64,000 nt of DNA from Streptomyces sp. CB00316 (lineage in GTDB: Bacteria; Actinomycetota; Actinomycetes; Streptomycetales; Streptomycetaceae). This document shows positions 1 to 8,664 of this stretch, one piece after another. The DNA is taken from assembly GCF_001905595.1 (NCBI RefSeq), contig NZ_LIXI01000005.1:310001-374000 (forward strand), given 5' to 3'. The position numbers and the translations under genes were made by a program. Positions within the stretch are counted from its first letter, which is position 1. Each line of letters opens with the position of its first letter. The notes beneath the pieces were generated by a model. It had not been told where the DNA came from and ran no database searches. It worked only from the letters and a program-made list of their open reading frames with translations.

Positions 1-581
1 TGCTGGCCACGCTCTCCGCCGAGCAGCTGGCCCAGCTGGCCGGGCTCGAACAGCGGGGCGTGGAGGCGGCCCAGCGCGAACTGGTCGCCTCCGGCGCCCT
101 CAGCTCGACCCGGCCGCCCACCCGGCAGGGCGGTGACGCCATCACGTACGCGATCGGCCAGATCGGCAAGCCGTACGTATGGGGCGCCGAGGGCCCCGGC
201 TCCTTCGACTGCTCCGGCCTGACCTCCCGGGCCTGGGCGGCGGCGGGCCGGCCGATCCCCCGCACCTCGCAGGAGCAGTGGAAGCAGCTCCCTAAGGTGC
301 CCGTCTCCTCGCTGCGCCCCGGCGACCTGGTGGTCTACTTCCCCGAGGCGACGCACGTGGCGCTGTACATCGGCGACGGCCTGGTGGTGCAGGCGCCCCG
401 CCCCGGGACGAAGGTCAAGGTCTCCCCGGTGGCGTCCAACCCGCTGCTGGGCGCCGTCCGGCCCGACCCCGGCGGCGTACCGCTGTCCTCGTACACCCGC
501 CCGGAGCTGCCCGGGGGCGCCCGCGACGGCTCGGACAACGGCTACAGCACGGACGCGGCACCGGACGGGGCACCCGAATAG
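1..581 (+). CDS. NlpC/P60 family cell-wall peptidase (3' part)
   Basis: C-terminal part of a secreted peptidoglycan endopeptidase; the reading frame is open to the left edge, so the start lies outside the window. The visible part begins with a short helical tail rich in Ala, Gln and Glu, like the end of the coiled coil that precedes the catalytic domain in Streptomyces NlpC/P60 hydrolases. The catalytic domain shows the nucleophile motif FDCSGL, the His motif THVALYIGDG and the PYVWGAEGPG entry strand. These enzymes cut D-Glu-meso-DAP bonds in stem peptides. A Gly/Asp-rich tail follows the domain. The gene converges on the flavoprotein gene, with a hairpin between them. Family assignment is sure; exact substrate is inferred. 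Confidence 0.93.
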   Translation, partial: LATLSAEQLAQLAGLEQRGVEAAQRELVASGALSSTRPPTRQGGDAITYAIGQIGKPYVWGAEGPGSFDCSGLTSRAWAAAGRPIPRTSQEQWKQLPKVPVSSLRPGDLVVYFPEATHVALYIGDGLVVQAPRPGTKVKVSPVASNPLLGAVRPDPGGVPLSSYTRPELPGGARDGSDNGYSTDAAPDGAPE

Positions 582-586
582 GTTCC

Positions 587-619
587 GGCGGCCGGACCGG
601 CGGTGCGGGTCCGGCCGCC
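587..619. terminator. Bidirectional terminator hairpin
   Basis: Perfect 12-bp inverted repeat (GGCGGCCGGACC / GGTCCGGCCGCC) with a 9-nt loop between two convergent genes. No U-run, as is usual in Streptomyces. Confidence 0.7.
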
Positions 620-635
620 GAGGCGCTTACGCGGA

Positions 636-1871
636 TCAGGCTCCGGAGACCGAGGCCAGGTACGCGTTCGTCTTCTCCGGCTCGAAGAAGAAGTTGTCGA
701 AGTCCGCCGGGTCGTTGAACCCGTTGGCGAAGCGGTCCGCGACGGGCTGGAGTCGGCCGGCGGCGCCGATCAGGTTCAGTACGTGCTCCGGGGGGACGCC
801 GAGCATCGCGTTGGTCCACTTCACGACGTGCTGGGCGGTGTCCCAGTAGCGGTCGAAGGTGGACTGCATCCACGCCGCGTCGAACTCCTTGTCGCCGTGC
901 TCCAGGATCGAGTCCAGGTAGGAGTCGGCGCACTTGGACGCCGAGTTGGAGCCCTGGCCGGTGATCGGGTCGTTGGCGACGACGACGTCCGCGACGCCGA
1001 GGACCAGGCCGCCGCCGGGAAGCCGGCCGATCGGCTTGCGGACCGTGGGGGCGTACCGGCCGGCGAGGGTGCCGTTGGCGTCGGTCAGTTCGACCTTGGT
1101 GGCGCGGGCGTACTCCCAGGGCGTGAACTTCTCCATGAGCTCCAGCGTCTTCGCCAGGTGCTCGGCGGGGTCCTTGACGCCCTGGAAGGCGTCGAGCGGG
1201 CCGCCCGGGATGCCTTCCCAGAAGAGGATGTCGGCGCGGCCGGAGGTGGTCAGGGTCGGCATCACGAACAGCTCGCCGACGCCTGGCACCAGGTTGCAGC
1301 GGACCGCGTCGAACTCCGGGTGCTCGGGGCGCGGGCCCATGCCGTGGACGTAGGCGACGGCGAGTGCGCGCTGCGGGGCGTCGAACGGCGAGCGGGCCGC
1401 GTCCCGGCCGAACATGGAGACCAGCTCGCCCTTGCCGGCCGAGACCATCACCAGGTCGTAGGTGCGGGAGAAGTAGTCCAGGTCGGAGACGGCCGCCCCG
1501 TGGATGACGAGCTGCCCGCCGCGCTGGGCGAAGGTCTCCATCCAGCCGGCCATCTTCACCCGCTGGTCGACGGACTGGGCGTACCCGTCGAGCCTGCCGA
1601 CCCAGTCGATGGCGCGGGAGGAGTCGGGGGCGGCGACGGAGACGCCGAGGCCCTCGATCTTCGGGGCCTGGGACTCCCAGAAGTTCAGCTGGTAGTCCCG
1701 CTCGTGCTGGAGCGCGGTGTGGAACATGCACTGCGTCGACATGACCCGGCCGGTGCGGATCTCGTCGGCGGTGCGGTTGGACATCAGGGTGACTTCATAG
1801 CCTCGGGACTGGAGCCCCAGGGCCAGCTGGAGTCCGGACTGGCCGGCTCCGACTATGAGTATCTTCCGCAT
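636..1871 (-). CDS. Styrene/indole monooxygenase-like FAD-dependent oxygenase
   Basis: A 411-residue single-component flavoprotein of the styrene/indole monooxygenase (StyA) type. A Rossmann GxGxxG motif lies at residues 8-13 (IVGAGQSGLQ), and the second FAD motif (VVANDPITGQGSN) is near the C-terminus. StyA enzymes epoxidise aromatic alkenes using reduced FAD from a StyB reductase; no reductase is present nearby, so a general cellular flavin reductase is assumed. The ATG at 1871 is chosen because GGAGAG lies seven bases upstream; an in-frame extension upstream would overlap cvnD. It is the last gene of the conservon, 34 bp after cvnD and on the same strand. Some conservons carry a cytochrome P450 at this place, so an oxygenase as the output partner of the GTPase is plausible. 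Substrate unknown. Confidence 0.85.
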   Translation of the reverse strand: MRKILIVGAGQSGLQLALGLQSRGYEVTLMSNRTADEIRTGRVMSTQCMFHTALQHERDYQLNFWESQAPKIEGLGVSVAAPDSSRAIDWVGRLDGYAQSVDQRVKMAGWMETFAQRGGQLVIHGAAVSDLDYFSRTYDLVMVSAGKGELVSMFGRDAARSPFDAPQRALAVAYVHGMGPRPEHPEFDAVRCNLVPGVGELFVMPTLTTSGRADILFWEGIPGGPLDAFQGVKDPAEHLAKTLELMEKFTPWEYARATKVELTDANGTLAGRYAPTVRKPIGRLPGGGLVLGVADVVVANDPITGQGSNSASKCADSYLDSILEHGDKEFDAAWMQSTFDRYWDTAQHVVKWTNAMLGVPPEHVLNLIGAAGRLQPVADRFANGFNDPADFDNFFFEPEKTNAYLASVSGA

Positions 1872-1905
1872 CGCGGCTCTCCGTTTGTCTCTGATTCGAG
1901 GAGGT

Positions 1906-2577
1906 CTAGGCAGGCGTGACGTCGAGAGCATGGCCCACCAGGGCCAGCAGCGACTCGACGACCGTGATCCTGTTACGCGCGTCCATGATCACCACAGGGA
2001 CGTGCGGCGGTACGGTCAGGGCCTCCCTGACATCCTCCGCCTCGTAACCGGGCGTCCCCTCGAAGTGGTTGACCGCCACGATGTACGGCAGCCCGCAGCT
2101 CTCGAAGTAGTCGAGCGCCGGGAAGCAGTCCTCAAGACGCCGGGTGTCGGCGAGGACGACCGCGCCGATCGCCCCGCGTACCAGGTCGTCCCACATGAAC
2201 CAGAAGCGCTGCTGGCCGGGCGTGCCGAAGACGTACAGCACGAGGTCGTCGTCCAGGGTGAGCCGGCCGAAGTCCATGGCCACCGTCGTGGTGGTCTTCT
2301 CGGGCGTCGCGGAGAGGTCGTCGGTCTCCTCGCTGGCCTGGGTCATCAGCGCTTCGGTCTTCAGCGGCGTGATCTCGGAGACCGAGCCGACGAAGGTCGT
2401 CTTGCCCACGCCGAAGCCGCCCGCCACCACGATCTTGGTCGCGGTGGGGGCGCGGGTGTGGTCGAGCTGCCAGGCCTGGAGGGATTCCTCGGCCTGGTCC
2501 TGGGGCCGTGACGGCTGGTCCCGGGGCCCCGGCTGGCGCGGGGCGAAGAGCGGCGCCTCAGAGACGGCGGAGTCCAT
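1906..2577 (-). CDS. cvnD: Conservon GTPase CvnD
   Basis: A 223-residue Ras-like/MglA-type small GTPase. The P-loop GGFGVGKTT is at residues 53-61, the switch region around TKTEAL, and the G3 motif FGTPGQQRFW near residue 115. The usual NKxD base-recognition motif reads NHFEG, as is common in this family. An N-terminal extension of about 45 residues precedes the fold. It overlaps cvnC by 20 bp, which implies translational coupling. In the family CvnD forms a membrane-associated complex with the CvnA kinase, CvnB and CvnC, a bacterial analogue of a G-protein-coupled receptor system. The output is probably through the downstream oxygenase or through development, but this is inference. Confidence 0.93.
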   Translation of the reverse strand: MDSAVSEAPLFAPRQPGPRDQPSRPQDQAEESLQAWQLDHTRAPTATKIVVAGGFGVGKTTFVGSVSEITPLKTEALMTQASEETDDLSATPEKTTTTVAMDFGRLTLDDDLVLYVFGTPGQQRFWFMWDDLVRGAIGAVVLADTRRLEDCFPALDYFESCGLPYIVAVNHFEGTPGYEAEDVREALTVPPHVPVVIMDARNRITVVESLLALVGHALDVTPA

Positions 2578-2974
2578 TGAGCACCCTTTCGAGCAGTGCG
2601 CGGTCGGGCTGGCCGGTACCGTGACCGGTTCCGTACACGCGGATCTTTCCCTGGTCGGCCAAGTCGCTGAGCAGCACCCGGACGACCCCGAGCGGCATCT
2701 TCAACAGGGCCGAGATCTCCGCGACCGTACGCATCCGGCGGCAGATCTCGACGATGGCCTGGAGCTCCGGCATGACGCGCGAGGCCAGGTTGCCGTTGGT
2801 CAGCTCGCGGCGCTCCTGGGGTGCTTCGAGGGCGGCGACGAACGTCTCGACGAGCAGGACGTGCCCGAACCGGGTGCGGCCTCCGGTGAGGGAGTACGGG
2901 CGGACCCGGGCGGGGCGCTTGTCGGCTCCGCGGACGGGGAGGCGGGGGGAGGGCTCGGCTGCGGCGGTCGTCAC
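2558..2974 (-). CDS. cvnC: Conservon DUF742 protein CvnC
   Basis: A 138-residue DUF742 protein. The N-terminus carries the family's RPYSLTGGRT segment, and a winged-helix-like region around residues 75-125 (EICRRMRTVAEISALLKMPLGVVRVLLSDLADQG in outline) resembles a DNA-binding fold. It overlaps cvnB by 4 bp (ATGA) and cvnD by 20 bp. CvnC proteins are thought to link CvnB to the GTPase. No catalytic residues are visible. Confidence 0.93.
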   Translation of the reverse strand: MTTAAAEPSPRLPVRGADKRPARVRPYSLTGGRTRFGHVLLVETFVAALEAPQERRELTNGNLASRVMPELQAIVEICRRMRTVAEISALLKMPLGVVRVLLSDLADQGKIRVYGTGHGTGQPDRALLERVLNGLRRL

Positions 2975-3453
2975 TGGGCGCTCTCCATCGATGTGCGCAG
3001 CTCGCTGCGGAGTTCGGGGGTGAGGACGTGTCCGGCCCGGCCGACGAAGAGGGCCATGTGGTACGCGACGACGCTCATGTCGCAGTCAGGGGTGGCGTGG
3101 ACGCCGAGGAGGGAGCCGTCGCTGATCGACATGACGAAGACGCTGCCCCCGTCCATGGCGACCATCGTCTGTTTGACGCCGCCGCCGTCCATCAGCTTCG
3201 CGGCTCCCACGGTCAGCGAGCCGATGCCGGAGACGATGGTGGCCAGGTCGGCGCTGGAGCCCTTGGGGCCGTCCGACGGTCCTGTCTCCTTCGCGGCCTG
3301 GTGGTGGCCGGGGTCGGAGGAGAGCAGCATCAGCCCGTCGGACGAGACGACGGTGACCGAGTGGACCCCTGGCACCTCCTCCACGAGATTGCTCAGCAAC
3401 CAGTGAAGGTTCCGGGCTTCGGTACTCAGCCCGAACGTGCTGGGCGCAGTCAA
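2971..3453 (-). CDS. cvnB: Conservon roadblock/LC7 protein CvnB
   Basis: A 160-residue roadblock/LC7 domain protein, related to MglB GTPase-activating proteins. The fold starts with LHWLLSNLVEEVPG and the SDGLMLLSS strand typical of the family. The start codon overlaps the cvnA stop by 4 bp (ATGA) and the stop overlaps cvnC by 4 bp, so all four genes are translated as one unit. By family knowledge CvnB binds CvnA and modulates the CvnD GTPase cycle. Confidence 0.94.
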   Translation of the reverse strand: MTAPSTFGLSTEARNLHWLLSNLVEEVPGVHSVTVVSSDGLMLLSSDPGHHQAAKETGPSDGPKGSSADLATIVSGIGSLTVGAAKLMDGGGVKQTMVAMDGGSVFVMSISDGSLLGVHATPDCDMSVVAYHMALFVGRAGHVLTPELRSELRTSMESAQ

Positions 3454-6400
3454 CTGCGTGCCTCCTCGACTGTGTCCCCCGTCTCTCCGTACCGGCGGTC
3501 CGTACGGCCCCCGGTCTGCTCGGTCGTCCCTGTGTCGTGTGCGGTGCCCGTCATGGGTGCGGTGGTGGTCTCGTGCCCGGTACGGCCGGTGGCTACGCCC
3601 TCGTGGTCGGCGAGGGCGACGGAGCCGGTGGACTCGGCGAGCTCGGCCTCGACGTCGCGTCGGCCCTCCTTCGCCGCCTGGTGGAAGCTGCCCAGCCTGC
3701 GGCGCAGGTCGTCCTTGTCGAGGCTGCCGGTGCGCGCGGTGGTGGGAGCGTCCTCGGGCCGGACCACCTTGGGGGTGCGCTTGGGCAGCCCCTTGTCGGT
3801 GACCCGCCCGGCCTGCGGCTTCCGGGGGCCGGGCACGGTGTCGGCGGCGGCCTCGGCACGGGGGGCGGGGCGGAACTCGGGCCCGTCCGGGTCCTGGCCG
3901 CCCGGAGCACTCTCGGCCGGACGCTCGTGACGGTCGGGGCCGATGGCGTACGGGTCGGAGGGCTGCGGGGTCGCGGGGGCGGCCGGCGATGCCGGGGCAG
4001 CCGGGGGCATCGGCAGCCGGACCTGCATCGTGACCTCGGAGTCCGATTCGGGCGCCGTCTGCGGCCCGGCCGCTGCCTGGGGCTCCGTGTCGGCGTCCGT
4101 GTCCGTGTCCGCCTGCGCGTCCGCCGCGTCCGCGTCCCCTGCGGGCGCCTGCTCCTGCGCGCCGGCCTCACGGATCGCGCGCTCGGCGGCGGCGATCATC
4201 GGGTCGACGGCGGGCTCGGCGGCGGGTTCGGCGATGGGCTCGGCGATGGGCTCGGCGGCGGAGACGGGCTCGGGCGCGGCCTCCGGCGGCGGCTCGACGG
4301 CCTGGTCGACCGCCCGCTCGGGCTCTTCAGCGGACCCGGGCCCGAGCTCGGTCGTCGCACCGGAAGCCGCTTCGGCCCTCGGCCCGGAAGCCGCACCGGA
4401 CTCCGCCTCGGAAGCTCCCTCGGCAGGCGCCCCGGACGCGGGCGGGGTCGGCGCGGCGGCCGGTGTCGGCAGGACCGGCGTACGGCTCGGCAGGGCGTTG
4501 GAGTTGGCCTCGGCCACCGAGCCCGGCAGGTTGAGCGTCGGCGCCTCGCCCGGCAGCTGCACCGCGGGCGGCGAGGAGGCGGGGAGGGAATTCGGCAGCA
4601 GGGTCTGCGGCAGGACGACGACGGCCGTCACTCCACTCCCCTTCTGCTCGCGCAGCTGGACCCGCACACCGTGCCGGGCGGCCAGCAACGAGGTGACCTG
4701 GAGGCCGAGTCCGGCCCCGTCGGCGCTCTGCTCCCCCGCCTCGAAGGAGGCCGGGTCGGCCAGCCTCGCATTGAGCTCGCCCATCCGGACCGTCGACATG
4801 CCGATGCCCTCGTCCTGCACGGAGAGCATCACCTCTCCGGTCTCCAGCAGCCAGCCGGAGAGCTCGACATGGGAGTCCGGCGGGGAGAAGGAGGTGGCGT
4901 TCTCCAGCAGTTCGGCGAGGAGGTGGCTGAGGTCGTCGGCGGCGAAACCGGCGATCTGGGCGTGCGGCGGCAGGGACTGGATGGTGACCCGCTCGTACCG
5001 CTCGATCTCGCTGACGGCCGCGCGGGCGACGTCGACCAGCGGGATCGGGCCCGCGTGGCCGTGGCCGTGCTCGGCGCCCGCGAGGACGAGCATGTTCTCG
5101 CTGTGCCGGCGCATGACCGTGGCCATGTGGTCCAGCTTGAACAGGGTGGCGAGGCGCTCCGGGTCCTGCTCGCGCTCCTCCAGGCTCTCGATGACGCCGA
5201 GCTGGCGCTCCACGAGGCCGAGGTTGCGCAGCGAGAGGTTGACGAAGGTGTGGTGGACCGTGTTCTTCAGCCGCTCCAGCTGGGTGGCGAGCTCGGCGGC
5301 CTGCACCTGGAGTTCGGCGCGCTGGAGGGTGAGGGCCTCGCGGCCCGCGATCAGTTCGGCGCGCTCGTGGCCGAGGCTCTCGAAGCGGCCGGTGAACTCC
5401 TGCTGGAGCCCGGTGAGCTTGGCGTGCAGGGTGTTCATCGACCGGACGACCTGGGCGAACTCGTCGTTCCGGCCGGTGTAGCGGACCGGTTCGGCGCTCG
5501 AAGGCTCGTCCGCGAGCCGGGCGGCGCCGATGCGCAGTACGGCGAGCGGCTGGGTGAGGGTGCGGGCGACGGCGGTGGAGACGCCGACGGCGAGCAGGAA
5601 GCAGCCGCCGAGCAGGGCGATGCTCAGTTCGAGGGCGGTGACGTCGTCGTCGCGGAGCCCTTCCAGGCGCTGGACCTGGGTGGTGCCGAGGGCGGACTCG
5701 ACGCCGCGCATCCGGTCGACCCGGGCGGAGAGCGCGGACTCCAGCTTCTTGGCGCTGGTGCTGCGCTCGCTCTCGGAGAGCTCGGGGCGGTCGGTGAGGC
5801 GGGCGAGGTACTTCTCCGCGCTGTTGACCTCGGGGCCGGTGACGGTGGCGGAGAGCTTGTCGCGGGCGACGGCGTTCGCGGCCTGGTCGAACTCGGCGAG
5901 CGAGGCCAGCTCCCGGACCCGGGCCTGCTGGGCGGCGGCGCTCAACTCGTCCCGGTCGCGGTCGGCCCGCCTACTCTCGTCTTCCTGGCCCTCGACCGGC
6001 AGCCCGGTGAAGGGGTCGATCTGCGGGACGGCGGGCTCGGGGCTCGGTACGGCGAGGGCGGCGAGGAGGAGCCCGCGGGTGGCGGAGGCCTGCTCGACGG
6101 CTCCGCCGAGGGCGAGCGGGGCGCGGGTGGAGTCGGCGGCGCGCGGCGGGGTCTTGTCGGCCAGCTCGGCGGCGATGCCGTGCAGCTTGGCGATGACCTC
6201 GGAGTACGCCTGGTGGGCCTCCAGCGCCGAGCCCTTGCCGGTGAGGGCGTCCCGGCGCAGGGAGGGCACGGTGGACAGGTCGCGCCGCAGGGCGGCGGGG
6301 GCCGGTCCGTGGATCTCGTCGATCTGCTGGTCGACGCGGGTGGTGCGGGTGAGGCGGCTCTGGACACCGGCCTGGCCGTCATCGGCGCGGCCCCCCGCGA

Positions 6401-6713
6401 TGTACGCGGTGACGGCGTCGCGCTCGTCGGCGAGGGAGTGCGCCAGGGTGACGGCCCGCTGGTTCAGCTCGGAGAGGGTCACCAGCCGCTGGGACTCGGC
6501 CAGATCGGAGGAGGCGCTCATCGCCGCGGGAGCGCCCGCCGCGAGGACGATGACCCCGACGACGGCGACACCGGCGACCAGCCGGCTCCGTACCCGTACG
6601 GTCCGTTTGGTGGCGACCGGAGCCGGAGGCGTCGCCCCGGAACCGTCGCGCGTGCTGCCCTGGCTCCGCGGCCGCTTCTTCTGCACCGGTGCTCGCAATC
6701 TTGACTCGTCCAC
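3450..6713 (-). CDS. cvnA: Conservon sensor kinase CvnA
   Basis: A 1087-residue membrane sensor kinase-like protein. TM1 is at about residues 44-66 and TM2 at about 360-383, bracketing an extracytoplasmic nitrate-sensor-like helical domain. A HAMP region follows, then a dimerisation helix with the conservon signature FKLDHMATVMRR and a HATPase domain at about 560-690 (N box LLENATSF, G box DEGIGMS). A low-complexity Ala/Pro/Glu segment spans roughly residues 720-940. The C-terminus ends with a conserved KRTPKVVRPED motif and a helical tail. It heads the cvnABCD operon; the 335-bp gap to the divergent phosphatase gene should hold its promoter. The ligand is unknown. Confidence 0.92.
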   Translation of the reverse strand: MDESRLRAPVQKKRPRSQGSTRDGSGATPPAPVATKRTVRVRSRLVAGVAVVGVIVLAAGAPAAMSASSDLAESQRLVTLSELNQRAVTLAHSLADERDAVTAYIAGGRADDGQAGVQSRLTRTTRVDQQIDEIHGPAPAALRRDLSTVPSLRRDALTGKGSALEAHQAYSEVIAKLHGIAAELADKTPPRAADSTRAPLALGGAVEQASATRGLLLAALAVPSPEPAVPQIDPFTGLPVEGQEDESRRADRDRDELSAAAQQARVRELASLAEFDQAANAVARDKLSATVTGPEVNSAEKYLARLTDRPELSESERSTSAKKLESALSARVDRMRGVESALGTTQVQRLEGLRDDDVTALELSIALLGGCFLLAVGVSTAVARTLTQPLAVLRIGAARLADEPSSAEPVRYTGRNDEFAQVVRSMNTLHAKLTGLQQEFTGRFESLGHERAELIAGREALTLQRAELQVQAAELATQLERLKNTVHHTFVNLSLRNLGLVERQLGVIESLEEREQDPERLATLFKLDHMATVMRRHSENMLVLAGAEHGHGHAGPIPLVDVARAAVSEIERYERVTIQSLPPHAQIAGFAADDLSHLLAELLENATSFSPPDSHVELSGWLLETGEVMLSVQDEGIGMSTVRMGELNARLADPASFEAGEQSADGAGLGLQVTSLLAARHGVRVQLREQKGSGVTAVVVLPQTLLPNSLPASSPPAVQLPGEAPTLNLPGSVAEANSNALPSRTPVLPTPAAAPTPPASGAPAEGASEAESGAASGPRAEAASGATTELGPGSAEEPERAVDQAVEPPPEAAPEPVSAAEPIAEPIAEPAAEPAVDPMIAAAERAIREAGAQEQAPAGDADAADAQADTDTDADTEPQAAAGPQTAPESDSEVTMQVRLPMPPAAPASPAAPATPQPSDPYAIGPDRHERPAESAPGGQDPDGPEFRPAPRAEAAADTVPGPRKPQAGRVTDKGLPKRTPKVVRPEDAPTTARTGSLDKDDLRRRLGSFHQAAKEGRRDVEAELAESTGSVALADHEGVATGRTGHETTTAPMTGTAHDTGTTEQTGGRTDRRYGETGDTVEEARS

Positions 6714-7048
6714 CCTTGAAGCAGAGGTGACGCTCGGTCACGTAGAAGGCCCCCTGCTCCTGGTATGGCTTCTGACCATTCCAGTGCTTTTGAGAGGGGG
6801 GCGCGCATCAACCGCTCCGCCACTCGAACGAGTGAACATCACTCTGGAGTTGGCGAACAAGTCTCCCCAGAGGCGCCCCTGACCATGCATAGGGCGCGGG
6901 GTGGAACTTCGGCGCCGCCTTTGGCAGGATGCCCGCCCGCACTCCCCCGGAGCCCCGCCCTCCGCGCACGGGGCCCGCCTTGACCTGCTGGTACGGCCGG
7001 AAACCGCTCCCGTGCGGGCTCCGTGAAGACCTCGTGCAGACTGGCGTC
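6714..7048. other. Divergent intergenic region
   Basis: 335 bp between the divergent cvnA and phosphatase genes. It must contain both promoters. I see no strong -35/-10 pair, no long inverted repeat, and no plausible small gene. Confidence 0.5.
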
Positions 7049-7840
7049 ATGCGCTGTGAACTCGTCACCGTCCCCGGTGATCCCGAACGCCCCAACGAGG
7101 ACTGGGCATCCACCTCTGTCCCCGCCTCCGGCCAGGGGGGAGTGGTGGTGGCGCTGGACGGCGTCACGCCACCGGAGGGGGACGACGGTTGTGTGCACTC
7201 CGTCCCCTGGTTCACCGCCCGGCTGGGCGGCGCACTGGTGGAACTGTCGGGTTCACGGCGAGATATGAACCTGGCCGAGATCCTGTCGGAGTCCATCCGC
7301 CGCACCGCCGACGCCCACCGGTCGGCCTGTGACCTTTCTCACGTACGCACGCCTCAGGCGACCGTGGCCCTGGCGCGTTGGGGCGAACACGCTATCGAGT
7401 ACCTGGTGCTCTCGGACGCGGTGCTCCTGCTGGAAGGAGCGGACGGCGCGGTCCGGGCGGTCCTCGACGACCGGCTCGACCGGTTGCCACCGGGCTCGTT
7501 GGCCTCGGCGGCCACGGTCGACGGCCTGCTGCGCAACAGGGAGGGCGGCTTCTTCACCGCCGCCGCCGACCCCGCGGTGGCCGCACGCGCGGTGACCGGC
7601 AGCGTCCCGGCCGGCCAGGTCCGGTCGCTGGCCGCGCTGACGGACGGGGCGAGCCGGTGGACGGAGGTGTTCCGCGAGGGCGACTGGCCGGCCCTCCTGG
7701 AGCTGGTGCGCAAGGCGGGCCCCCAGGGGCTGATCGACCGGGTACGGGAGCTGGAGAGGACCGACGCGACCGCCGGGCGCGTACGGCTGCGGCGGAGCAA
7801 GACGCACGACGACGCGACGGCGGCCTTCGTGGAGCTGTAA
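7049..7840 (+). CDS. PP2C-like (PPM) phosphatase-fold protein
   Basis: A 263-residue protein with PPM/PP2C features: PNEDW near the N-terminus, VALDGVT, LSDAV, LTDGASRW and a C-terminal HDDATAAF, matching the metal-binding aspartates of the family (motifs NED, DG, TDG, DD). It is shorter than eukaryotic PP2C but typical of actinobacterial stand-alone versions. The likely role is cytoplasmic Ser/Thr dephosphorylation. The ATG at 7049 is preferred because the longer frame upstream is Pro/Arg-rich and lacks homologous character. It is transcribed divergently from the conservon. Confidence 0.8.
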   Translation: MRCELVTVPGDPERPNEDWASTSVPASGQGGVVVALDGVTPPEGDDGCVHSVPWFTARLGGALVELSGSRRDMNLAEILSESIRRTADAHRSACDLSHVRTPQATVALARWGEHAIEYLVLSDAVLLLEGADGAVRAVLDDRLDRLPPGSLASAATVDGLLRNREGGFFTAAADPAVAARAVTGSVPAGQVRSLAALTDGASRWTEVFREGDWPALLELVRKAGPQGLIDRVRELERTDATAGRVRLRRSKTHDDATAAFVEL

Positions 7841-7860
7841 GGCCCGGGCCGCCCCTCGCG

Positions 7861-7982
7861 GGCGGTCAGCGGCTCCGCGCGGACGGCCGGCCCTTCGCGC
7901 AGGCGGTCAGCCCTCCGCCCGGGTGTTTCCGTCCTCCGCGCGGGCGGTCAGTCCTCCGTGCCGGTGTTTCAGTCCTCCGCGC
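7861..7982. repeat. Degenerate 20-21 bp tandem repeat
   Basis: Six units of 20-21 bp in a row, starting at 7861, 7881, 7901, 7921, 7942 and 7962. Each is built on GG-(C/T)-G-(G/T)-T...AG-TCCTCCGCGC. The last unit contains the stop codon and final codons of the MarR gene, so the array has replaced or extended that gene's 3' end. Confidence 0.7.
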
Positions 7983-8451
7983 GGGTGTTCAGCTGGTGCA
8001 GCAGCCGGGCCAGCTCCGCCACCTCGGCCCGGTCCCAGTCCGCCAGCTTGCGGACGTACCGCCCGCGCCGGGCGTCGCGGACGCCGCGGAAGCGGGCGAG
8101 GCCCTCGTCGGTCAGCCGGACGAGCCAGGCGCGGCCGTCGGCCGGATCGGGCTCGCGGGCGACCAGCCCGAGGTCCTCCAAGGCCCGTAGCTGACGGCTC
8201 ATGGTGGCCTTGCCGACGCCGAAGTAGGCGGCCAGCTCGGTGGCCCGCTGCCGGCCGGCCGACTCCAGGCGGACGAGCAGGCCGTAGGCGGCGGGCTCCA
8301 GTTCGGGGTGGACCTCGCGGGCCATCTCACCGGAACTGGCCCGGGCACGGCGCAGGAAGACCGCCAACTCGCGCTCCAGCGCCAGGAATTCGTGGTCCAC
8401 ACCAGTCCCGGCAGTCACGCCCGGCTCCCGCGCGCTCTCGCTCCCGTGCAC
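7969..8451 (-). CDS. MarR-family transcriptional regulator
   Basis: A 160-residue winged-helix regulator. The MarR fold is clear: helical dimerisation ends, recognition helix ATELAAYFGVGKATMSRQLR, and wing PADGRAWLVRLTDEG. The GTG at 8451 is chosen because GAGGGG lies 8 bases upstream; GTG codons at 8418 and 8400 are alternatives. The last five or so codons (NTRAED) lie in the tandem repeat described above. Ligand and targets are unknown. It ends about 130 bp from the phosphatase gene, facing it. Confidence 0.85.
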   Translation of the reverse strand: MHGSESAREPGVTAGTGVDHEFLALERELAVFLRRARASSGEMAREVHPELEPAAYGLLVRLESAGRQRATELAAYFGVGKATMSRQLRALEDLGLVAREPDPADGRAWLVRLTDEGLARFRGVRDARRGRYVRKLADWDRAEVAELARLLHQLNTRAED

Positions 8452-8664
8452 GTCAGCACCCCTCGTACGGTTTCCTGCCGATGAAAGTTTCCGCCACGGC
8501 CGGTCAACGCCGCAGCTCGGCCAGTATTTCGCAGGCATAGACCAACGGCGGCAGCGAGGCCCCCTTCCGCACCCCGGGTCTACGTGCGTAGCGTCATTCC
8601 CGGATCGCCCGACGTCGCTTGTCATGAGCACGCTAATTCGCTGCCGCACCTCGGAGGCGCACCC

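Noticed and set aside
3537..6704. Very long plus-strand frame opposite cvnA
   Set aside because: It is the antisense shadow of the kinase; composition is Gly/Leu/Arg-rich without domains and no ribosome-binding site.
6770..6850. Possible tRNA-like segment upstream of cvnA (around CAACCGCTCCGCCACTC)
   Set aside because: The cloverleaf cannot be completed; no acceptor stem or anticodon arm could be paired.
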